A stretch of DNA of 64,000 bases from NCBI GenBank assembly GCA_036245805.1, contig BTRK01000003.1:36163215-36227214 (forward strand), given 5' to 3'. Made by a program: the position numbers and the translations under genes. The notes under the pieces are model-generated. The model saw nothing but the letters and a program-made list of their open reading frames with translations, ran no database searches and was not told where the DNA came from. Below, one piece after another: positions 54,601 through 64,000 of this stretch (the stretch's first letter is position 1; the number at the start of each line of letters is the position of its first letter). The DNA is from Pristionchus mayeri. Taxonomy: Eukaryota > Nematoda > Chromadorea > Rhabditida > Neodiplogasteridae.

Positions 54601-57600
54601 ATGCGGGCGCTGCTCGTGTTCTCTGCTCTCCTCTTGGCAGGATTAGCCACCGACACTCCTCCAGACTGCAAAAATGGAGGAACGCCATTGGCCGATAATT
54701 CTGGATGCGATTGCCCATGTCAAACATATGGACAGGATCTGTGCGAAACTATTGTGGTGAGTGGGTGTTCCTGTCAATACGATATACAAATATGTCAGTA
54801 CAGAAGTGTGAGAATGGAGGAGTGCTCAAGGACAACGAGTGTCAGTGCCAATCCTACTGGGGTGGATATTTCTGCGAAGAGATTGTGAGGAGTTTCGCTT
54901 GTATTATACGATTGTCTCATGAACGAAAACAAATCTATAGGACTGCGTGAATGGAGGGTATGCAATGTATGCAACTCCGGATGTAAACGGGAGACAAGTG
55001 TGCCATTGCCCCAAGGGATACTACGGTATCCACTGTGATGCAGGTAACCAATAATCAAATATTGTAAATTACCCAAACGTTGCAGTGAAGCAAGCTCGTC
55101 CCGTCGAGGGAGTTTTCAACACTCAGAAATCTTTCATCCTCTACATCCACAATGAACTCTCCGATTGGTACGGAATGTCGGGATTCGCAAGAATCAAACG
55201 TAAGCATGGTAATTTTTATGGACTACATTATATTTTCGTTTCAGGAGACGTCCAGAGTCTTGTCCCTGGATACGACGATGCATTCAATAGTTACACACTG
55301 CTTGTGTCCAAGAGCGGAGATTCTTCAGGTACACAATAGCCAATAACACGGGTCATTTCCTTTGGTCATACACCAAGAAGTGGCGAAGTGATGACAATAT
55401 GTCTAGCGTCAAGTGGTGGTTCTTAAATAATGCCTTATCTTTTTAAGTTAATACATTCGAACCGTGATACCACTTAATTTGTACATTTCAATCGTGCTTT
55501 CACAAGTACTTCAACTCCTTTTTCAGATGCTGACTTCGATGGACCCACGGATTGGCCTACCTTCAATACTTCATTGAACGCATTGGAAACAGGGAGGACT
55601 ACAATGTACACATGCAATCAGGCTGCCATCTCCTACAAGAGGATCCTCAAAGCACTGCAGAATAACCGTGAGCCATGAAATGAGGGGCAAAACCAATCAA
55701 AATAAAATAAATCGTCCATTTCAGACATCGAGGACTCGGTGATGCTCATGTACACGCAATATCCGCCAACTACTGACGATGAATCACTGGCAGAACTGAA
55801 GAAGTACCTGCGCGCCTTCCGTATCAAGGTCTCGCCCACCCTTTAGAGCGCACAAGAATTAGCAAGACAACTCTGGTAAAAGTTTCCCAGTGCATTTCCC
55901 AGTGAGATACATTCAGGCTCCCCGTTGGGAATTCGCTGGGATACCATTGGGAAACTTTTACCAGAGGAGGGGAGGTTACGAGCTCGTCACGCATTTCCCT
56001 CCTCAGATTTCGAACTACGAGTAGGTTAAGGATAACGAGCTCGTAACCTCCCCTCGCATTGCAAACCCCTAGTGCACAAACGTGTATTCATTTCGATGTG
56101 GTTTGAGAGAAATCAAGCGACGATTACTCAAATTGCGCACACGCTTAGTTCTTGTAAATCTCTCCCTACCAAGGCCGTTCAAAAATTTTACGGTCTCTTT
56201 ACTCTGCACGCTCTCTCGCCGGTCAGACAGTGTGAGAGAGTATGCGGAATGAAGAGATCGCAAAATGTTTGCACAACCTAGCTCCCTTCTCTAATTGCAG
56301 TTGAACGTGCTCATCGGAGCTGACGATATCCTACTGGACTGCAATTCGAAGAGCAAGAAGAACAAGGGATTCGATGAGCTCACGTCGCTCGTGCACTTCA
56401 CAGATGGAGAGATTGCTACTTTCGTCGTTGAGGATAGCGATGATCCGAACGAGGTGGGAAGATCGAGATAATTATACATATGATATAACTAGTCCGGCTG
56501 CCCGCGAAATCCGAAGCGTATGTGCGCATTTCCCGGCACATCCGTGACTCATAAGTCTATTGTTAATTTCGGAACGTTTTAAATATTGCTAAACCTCATC
56601 CCAGCTGGTGCCTGCCTTCATCCGTGCTTCCGCCAGTCCTCAGTCGCACTCGAGACAGGCGTCCGCCACTTGTCAGGTTTGGGCACTAGAGTTCTGTAGA
56701 GGTGCCTTCATCTCTTCGCAACTCTTTCTCGTCACTCCACTGGCCTAGAGAGAGAATGTGTACAATCGATACTCGATGGTCGTTATTCTTGGCGGATTAA
56801 AATTTGCTGACTTTTCAGAAGACCGAGCTGGTATTCCAAACGGATCCCTATCCCAACACGTACTACATCGCTGTCCGCTCATCCCAAGGTGCGAATAGAT
56901 TCTTATTAGAGTTTGATACATACACCATTGTCTCGTCATCGCACTCTACCGGTCGAGTGGTGAATGCAGATAGCTTGGAATCATAGTTGCCCACGCCGCC
57001 GGCGACCCCCATGACCCCCTATTCATGGATGAGCACTGCCTGACAAGCCGCCGCCAGTGCTGGGCAACTATGCTTGGAATACATTCTCGAACTCGAAATA
57101 TAATTATCAATCTCTTCAGACAAGCCTGCCTTAATCACTGGAACTTGTTCGAGCGGAGGAGAAGTCTCCGATCCCATCCTCTCCTACTACTCCGAATTCA
57201 CTCTCTTCACCATCCTCAGCGGCGCTCAGCAGACTTGCACACTCAGTGTGACCACGGGCGACGAGTGCATTGCGACCGTTAGTTATTTCCGTTCACCGTA
57301 TTGGGTGCGATGTCGGACCATTTCTGGGCGACAGCCAAAACTAGTTGCCTTATGCTCCATTCAGAAGATTTCTTAACATGACTGGAAAAGGGCACTATTT
57401 TATCCGGAAGGTGATCGTGAAAGCTGATCGCCTAATGTCGTTGTTGATAGGTGTATTCGGTGGGCGGCGAGAATGGCGTGGACGCTTTCGACATATTCCA
57501 CTCCTTCTCCACCAGCACTGACATGGACACCGACTCCATCTACGCTTATCACAGTTCGTTGCACTCATCTGACCGGGTTTAGGTCGAATAAGAACCCTCC

Positions 57601-60600
57601 TAATCAAAATCAAAAAAGTGCCCTTCTTCAATGTTTTCAGAATACAAACGAACATTGAAAAAAATGATACTAGAGAAGCTTTTTTAAAATTTTCATGCAG
57701 TGAGTACTCGGACCTTGGTATCAATATTTCAGACGAATCCTTCTACTTAACACTGCACATCGAAGTACCGAAGGACTCGATCTACAAGATCAAAAATTTC
57801 ACGGGAGATGTAGCGGTATACAATGAGGTGAAACTAAGTATTTATGATGGGGGTGTCAACATTTTATACATTGTAAGCGGTAGAGCTATAAGAGAGTAGG
57901 GGGGAAATGAAGGAACGGATTTCCCGAATTGCAGACTCTAGTGAAGTTCATCTAAATATGGAATTGACAGCGTAATTAACAGGACGAGCGCGAAATTGTC
58001 TTGACCGAGTTGTCTTCGCGCCAGTCCACTTTCGAGTACCAATCGGAAGGACCATTCGCGTGCAATAAATATGGTGCATCATGGATTCAGGTCAGATGTA
58101 TCTAAGTTTGTCTGGAAGTACAGAAAATTGTTGTGTTTTTTTCGGTTGGATTACGAACAGAGGAACTTTTCAACACAAACATTCCAAACTCATTAAAATG
58201 CTAAACAATTTCCGTTCTCCGCTCGTTAAATTAGGAGCTATCTTGCTTTTTTATCACGACTGTATTCTTCAGCTGACCCTGCAAGGATTCTCCGCCAAGG
58301 GAGGAGATTCAGTGGCTGTTCTCAATCGAATGATCAATCTCAACTGCGAGGAACGAAAGCGTGAGACTTTCCAAATCCATCTAATAAGTAGAATACGCAC
58401 TTCGATAGTTCGAGTGGCGAGGCAGTGTGAAGTGACATTTTGCAAATACATTTCCAAACCCAAAAAACACTATGTTAAAAACTATGTTAGTTTCAGCACC
58501 CGCTGACTCTTCTAAACTGTTCCGTATGATGGATGAAGAGGACCAAAAGAAGAAGCTGCCGACTCTCGCCCTCATGTACTCCAATTCGCTCCCCAGATCT
58601 CAAGTATTTTCGATTTGGAATACCCATATTACCACGTCATTTTCAGTACAGCAAATTTATTCTGGAGGGTGCTGACGCCAGTTTGATGGAGACCAAGTTT
58701 TCTTCGTATGGTTACCTACGATTCGACGGAAGCGACACTATGGATTTCATGCCGACTCCTGTATTCGAGTGAGGGGAAATCCAAGTTAAAACGCGTTCTC
58801 TGTGAGAATGGGAGGGGGTTGGCACAATGCTTCAAAGTTCGTAATGCGTTGTAACCAGGATGAAAGCGTTTGCAGCGACTTCCGAAAAGGAGTCTATGAC
58901 AGTGGACCCGATGCCTCTCTTAAACCTCTCAATAACATCAAAAAAGAACTAGAGGTGGTCATTTTCAATATCATTGGTTATGGTACGATAATGTTCAGCT
59001 TCTTACTGAGTCTAGCATTCCGGTAACGCCGGATTCCCTCGTGTCCATTGCAATCTCTCACTCGATGACTGATCCATCCGTGAACCTAGGCGTTCAATAC
59101 CCTGCCAACTTGGCGAAGCTTGCGAATCTGGGCGCAAAAGTGAGCGGTAGTTTAGGACTTAACAAATAATTAATAGTGTTGACATTACACTGCTTTGTCT
59201 CTCCTCACAGTCCCGATGAGATCGAAATCTTCAGCTGCTCTTCTGGGGAGATGTCGACACTGTGACCGTGAATGAGGGCGATTCGGAATCACTTGAGTTC
59301 TACACGAGACTGGCTGCTGTCTCCGCAGGTTGTTCTCCTCACATAAATCAATCAATCAATAAGTTATCATTACAAGAATCTATATATATATATATATATA
59401 TATATAAATTACGGTGTTTCTTCTATCACATATACAATGGCTATTAGGGATGGATTGTCAATAAATGACTCTCTTATACTACACACACTCTCATCAATCA
59501 GACCGACGAAAGAGTGTGTAGTATGAATAGAGTCATTTGGCCATCCCTAATGGCTATATGGCATGAGATGATCAGTGGCGAGAGAAGAGTGTTGCAGGCC
59601 ACGTCGTGCTGATTGACACGATGGAGTTCACGGATGACGAGGACGATGATGGAGAATATCCCTTCTACGCGTCTCTTGTGAGAGAACGGGCCATGGCTTG
59701 GAAAACTACACGGATATGAGGGCATATTCGAATTCCCGTGATTAATAACTTAGAGAACAGAGATATGATATTGCGGGATTTCAAATATTTCTTCTCCTTT
59801 GCTTTTTTCATGCTATAAGCTGCTGATATGGGCGTGATATCTTTTTAGGCTCTTCGTGACTTGTATTCCTTCGGTCCCTCCCAACGACTTCTCGCCTATT
59901 CGAACCTCGAGTGGGCACAGACCTCCGATGTCACTACACAGACCGCCTCCATCGGAACACTTCAGGTGCGTTAACATTATAGTTCTGTTGATAAACGATA
60001 CAACGCTGCCTTCGTTCTAAGCACTCTTTCACCAATCGACATGTCTAAATAGTGTGGAGAATGGAGCGTGATTTCGTTTATCGAACTTATTTCGCAGCAT
60101 TTATATACAATGCATATAATTCATTTATATATAATACATTTATGTAATACATATACTTATATATAATGCATTTATACATATATGAGAGGAATCGCGAGAG
60201 AATCGACCACGCCGCGGCGGTAGGATTCAAGTTTGTCCGATCCCGCTATAATTAGAGAACTAAGTATTTCAAATGATGCTCTTTCAAACTGCGTCGTCGG
60301 AATTTTGATATCTATCGTCATCGTCGAGATTCAGAAGGCCAAACATGGTACTATCACTTTTCGACAGTCAAATCGGGACCACTAAATTGGTCATAACTTC
60401 GTTTAAAATAAAGATAGAAGGTCGTTCTTTGCTTAGAATGAAAGCTGAGAACATTCTGTACCACATTCTGCCGATGCCATCATTCCTGGTCCACATTCTG
60501 GTGCGGGGCGGTCGAGTGAACCAAAAATTGCATAACTTTGGAAATTGGAAATACCTTTTGAGTTATCATGCTTAAGTTGTAGTACATGTATGTGCCTCAC

Positions 60601-63600
60601 TTATCGCCAAAAATTAGGGAATTCGGAATATGGAAAAAAAAGCGCACTCATTATGGTGAAACGGCCCCAAAATGAGTTCAGGACAAGAGTATTTACGTAT
60701 CTTCAATTTATCACATCTGAGCTTAAAATCATCTAAAACCATCTAAAACAACATTTTAAGTTGTTTCCCCCATGCCATCACACTCTCAATGGCCATAAAT
60801 ATTCATCTGTCCGAAAATTTCAAAATCGATATTTTTACCTTTCTAAAGTTTCAGGGTGGCTCTAATGCACTAAAGTTGTTTCAAATAATGTGAAAACATT
60901 CCACGAAACGGGTCTCCAAAAGCGCGCATCTGGAAATACGAAATTTCATCAGAGGAATTCATGGAAAGGCGCTAAAGTGTATCATAGGTCAAAATAGCCT
61001 TAGCGAGGTGGCTCATAGATAGAAATGTAGAGCTCGATGAGATGAACAATTTATCTGTTGAAAGTGAGTTTCTATCTTTTCATTGAAGCGCGCTACAGTG
61101 CTTAGAAGTTGGATATAAACGGGCTAGAACCCCCCCCCCCCCCCCCGAGAGCGCGTGCTCTAACCGTCTGGCGCTCTCTCCGCCTGACCTCTCTCGCCCT
61201 CCCCTCCCTTTAGTGCTCTCTCGCGCGCCTCCACCGTCGTTTTCTTCCAAATTCCAGGCTCCCTAGCGAGCTTCAATGAAAAGATAGAAACTCACTTTCA
61301 ACAGATAAATTGTTCACCTCATCGAGCTCTACATTTCTAACTATGAGTCACATCGCTAAAACTATTTTGACCTATGATACACGTTAGCGCCTTTCCATGA
61401 ATTCCTCTGATGAAATTTCGTATTTCCAGATGCGCGCTTTTGGAGACCCGTTTCGTGGAATGTTTTCACATTATTTGAAACAACTTTAGTGCCCACTCTG
61501 AAACTTGAGAAAGGTCAAAATATCGATTTTGAAATTTTCTGACAGATGACTAGTTATGGCCATTGAGAGTGTGATGGCATGGGGGGAAACAACTTAAATT
61601 TTGTTTTAGATGATTTTTGATGATTTTAAGCTCAGATGTGATAAATTGAAGATACGTAAGTGCTCTTGTCCAGAACTCATTTTCGGGCCGTTTCACCATA
61701 ATGAGTGCGCTTTTTTTTCCATACTCCGAATTCCTTAATTTTTGGCGATAAGTGAGGCACATACATGTACTACAACTTAAGCATGATAACTCAAAAGGTA
61801 TTTCCGATTTCCAAAGTTATGCAATTTTTGGTTCACCCGACCGCCGCGCACCAGAATGTGGACCAGGAATGATGGCACCGGCTTTGTAAAGAAAGTTGTA
61901 AAGAATGTTCTCAGCTTTCATTCTAATCAAAGAACGACCTATCTTTATTTTAAACTTCTATCTTTATTTTAAACGAAGTTATGACCAATTTAGTGGTCCC
62001 GGTTTGATTTTCGAAAAGTGATAGTACCATGTTTGGCCTTCTGAATCTCGACGATGACGTTAGATATCAAAATTCCGACGACGCAGTTTGAAAGAGCATC
62101 ATTTGAAATACTTAGTACTCTAATTATAGCGGGATCGGACAAACTTGAATCCTACCGCCGCTAACCCCCCTAAAATGGTCGATTCTCTCGCGATTCGCCT
62201 CATATGTCATTATTTCAGATTCCCCAGGGCACGACACAAGTCTTCGTTTCCATCACTCTGAACGTAAAAAGTACGATGTATATTTATCCTTACTTCCTGA
62301 TCACTCAATGCAGACCCCAGCGATGTCGGCCAGGCTTTCCAGCTGTCGATTGTTCTGGAAGGAAATTCTGATCGACCAGGTAACTCTGCGTCATTCCTAA
62401 ATTGTCTTAATTCTGCCCCTGCAGTGCTTAACTTTGATAGCTTCACGACGTATGGAGGTACTGCAAGACCCAGGAGCAATCTCTACACGGCCAATGTGAG
62501 AACTAAATTACGGGATTGAGCAATTTGATTACCATTAGCGTTATCAAGGCGACATGCTCATTCTTTTATTGAGATATATAATGAAGAGACGGCGACTTGA
62601 ATTAGGATCTCTAATTTTCAGATCACCGTGGTTGGCGGTGAATCATACGAGGGCACCTTCACCGTGCTCGCCATGACTCCCTACACTGGGGCGCACATTC
62701 GATTCTGGACGGAGAGAACTGATGATGATGTTATTCCTGACTTGACCTACGTCGATTTCGATAAGAAGACAATTCAACCTGACGACTGTGAGTCGTACAA
62801 TCAACACAATTATTATTCGATTTTGAAATTCGGTCATCGTAAATTTTTGTCTTTCCCGAGTCCAGTCTCATGTATTGCACAGGGAGTCTTGACAGGACGA
62901 AAGTGTTGAAAAAAAACTTGGGAGACAATCTTATTACGAACCTTGTTATGTAGTGAGCTATTTCAGATCTCGGAGCTGCTCTTCGTGTGAATTCTGATGA
63001 AACGAAGGTGGGAAAATCGATTAATCGGGGGAGCTAAATATACTTTAGATGAGCTTGCGCTTCCTAGATGAACATGGAATAGAAGGCAAACTTCTCGATC
63101 ATGATCAGGTGAACTTAGAAGCGAGTATTTCAAGGCTACGTCACATGGTTTGTAGACGGTAGATGTGACGAAGGGAGTTGCTCACTTCGTTCCGTATTTC
63201 TGTACTTCCGATCAGTCGAAGACTCTCTCCAAGGACATGTACACCGTCGAGGTGAGCAGATGAATACACGTTTCATATCTTAGGATATCAGTACGTTTGT
63301 CTAAAAATATAGTTATCAGAAACATTTGAAATCCTCGTGTTTGTTGTACGCGTTCTAAGACGATCGTGCCGAGATACTGCACACATTCATATTCAGGTCA
63401 CATACGAGAGCGGATTCAAGTACTACCGTCCACTGCTTTGCGGAAAGAGTAAAACAGATCCGGATGGGAACTGCGAGAAAGAGGAGGGAAGCTCAGGCAA
63501 CTGGTATTGCACAGAATCCAACCCTCCGTTCCACAGAGGTTTCAAATAATTTCACGATAAAGATCGAATTTTGATCTAAGGTCCATCGAAAATGCTGATC

Positions 63601-63706
63601 GATTGTTCCGGAGTTGGACAAGTGGTGTATTCCGATGAAAAAGACGCCGAGAACTCGTATAAGTGCGTCTGCCAGGATGGATTCGCTGGAAAGTCCTGCG
63701 AGCAAA
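54601..63706 (+). CDS. Large secreted EGF/vWA-like protein, 30 exons seen, continues beyond the window
   Basis: Signal peptide MRALLVFSALLLAGLA. Exons: 54601-54756, 54804-54884, 54941-55043, 55086-55199, 55245-55328, 55527-55667, 55725-55828, 56301-56453, 56819-56888, 57120-57277, 57451-57553, 57733-57827, 57983-58090, 58273-58360, 58497-58603, 58647-58760, 58859-58954, 58999-59139, 59235-59328, 59598-59677, 59849-59965, 62219-62270, 62314-62379, 62425-62495, 62622-62787, 62967-63007, 63049-63108, 63156-63251, 63397-63538, 63581-63706. They give about 1040 codons without a stop. Three EGF-like units follow the signal (CKNGG, CENGG and CVNGG starts; CHCPKGYYGIHC end); then a region with vWA-like alternation (FILYIHNELSDW, SVMLMYTQYPP, KLNVLIGADDILLDC); a last EGF (CVCQDGFAGKSC) is in exon 30. 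The layout recalls nematode secreted EGF/vWA/lectin proteins such as the IRG-7 group, but identity is unproven. Repeats occur only in its introns. Confidence 0.8.
56186..56265. repeat. Hairpin element (family H) in an intron
   Basis: TTTTACGGTCTCTTTACTC pairs with GAATGAAGAGATCGCAAAA around CTCTCTCGCCGGTCAGAC / GTGAGAGAG. It lies in the intron before exon 8 of the EGF gene. Confidence 0.7.
59375..59406. repeat. TA microsatellite
   Basis: About 30 bp of TA dinucleotides in an intron of the EGF gene. Confidence 0.9.
59445..59549. mobile_element. Hairpin MITE (family H core) with 8-bp target duplication, hAT-like
   Basis: Ends TAGGGATGG / CCATCCCTA, flanked by an exact ATGGCTAT duplication (59437-59444 and 59550-59557). 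The inner stem ATGACTCTCTTATACTACAC pairs with GTGTAGTATGAATAGAGTCAT. The TAGGG end and 8-bp duplication fit hAT elements. It lies in an intron of the EGF gene. Confidence 0.82.
60187..62204. repeat. 2-kb palindromic element (family F), copy 2
   Basis: Tips GAGAGGAATCGCGAGAGAATC and GATTCTCTCGCGATTCGCCTC; arms of about 1 kb pair through CCGCGGCGGTAGGATTC and ATTCAGAAGGCCAAACATGG. The turn lies near 61180 beside a run of 16 C. Flanks ATAT on both sides may be the target duplication. It sits in the 2.25-kb intron between exons 21 and 22 of the EGF gene and is clearly the same family as 31403-33396. Confidence 0.88.
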
Positions 63707-64000
63707 GTAAGTGCCGACCAGGTTGAGTTCTCCATGTACAGATGTGAATTGAGCATACTGTACTAGGTGAGGCTCACTCTTTATCACTCGATGTCAGATT
63801 GACCTAGTTGTTTGATCGCTACTGTAAGGGTGATCAGCGTAACAAGGACTTTTACACCGTGGGCATTAGAAATGGGACACTGACAAGGAATGGCCGCGGG
63901 GATAGGTTGGAGTTTCGGAATGAGACCCGGAGGGATCGAAGAGTACCCCGATAGGCATACGGAATCGACTCTTGAAAACTGCTGAGGAGCCTCAGGGCAT
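63707..64000. other. Intron of the EGF gene with a CAAGG-type repeat end
   Basis: After the donor at 63707 no further exon is seen. At about 63879 the sequence CTGACAAGGAATGGCCGCGG repeats the left end of the 29449-29733 element, so another copy probably extends past the window. Confidence 0.6.

Noticed and set aside
1..64000. tRNA, rRNA, spliced-leader RNA genes or a CRISPR array
   Set aside because: I looked for cloverleaf-like and known leader sequences and for regular spacer arrays by eye and saw none; regular repeats here are inverted or tandem without spacers.

Overview
This window is eukaryotic and almost certainly from a nematode. The genes consist of many short exons (mostly 45-165 bp) joined by GT-AG introns whose acceptors are close to TTTCAG. 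The gene families fit: a two-DM-domain (doublesex/MAB-3 type) factor, a DUF273-like protein, a core-1 galactosyltransferase (GT31) relative, a large secreted EGF protein, and RTE-like LINEs. The very short exons recall diplogastrids such as Pristionchus, but that is an inference. No tRNA, rRNA, CRISPR array or operon-like prokaryotic layout was seen.

Layout. 1-3.7 kb: two TTAA-flanked inverted-repeat elements, then a seven-exon membrane-protein gene (+) followed by a TA-flanked palindrome. 4.2-9.6 kb: MITEs, a 1.26-kb mariner-like element and a LINE whose 5' part is inverted. 10.3-18.6 kb: two minus-strand genes for probable type II Golgi glycosyltransferases, a DUF273-like one and a C1GALT-like one; the latter has a 133-bp MITE in a coding exon. 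20.4-25.8 kb: an LTR retrotransposon with nearly identical LTRs and a 5-bp target duplication. Its gag is broken, and an antisense LINE reverse transcriptase sits where RT and integrase are expected. 25.9-28.3 kb: a dead paralogue of the first gene, hit by a frameshift, a MITE and a palindrome. 30.8-34.6 kb: the intact DM gene with a 2-kb palindrome in one intron. 35.9-52.2 kb: almost gene-free, built from giant palindromes, mariner remains and nested inverted repeats. 52.4-53.8 kb: a decayed copy of the DM gene. 54.6-63.7 kb: a 30-exon plus-strand gene for a secreted EGF/vWA-like protein that runs past the right edge.

The most striking property is the density of long self-complementary DNA. 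More than ten palindromic elements of 0.2-3.6 kb, from several families told apart by their ends and target duplications (TTAA, TA, TCA/TGA), cover roughly a quarter of the window. On top of these lies a family of about 80-130-bp hairpins with a shared core and differing outer ends, some with 8-bp (hAT-like) and one with a 10-bp target duplication. Two gene duplications (membrane protein and DM gene) each have one copy that looks intact and one degraded copy, and the insertions can be placed to the base against the intact paralogue. All exon structures were derived by hand from splice signals, reading-frame continuity and paralogue comparison; no search was run.
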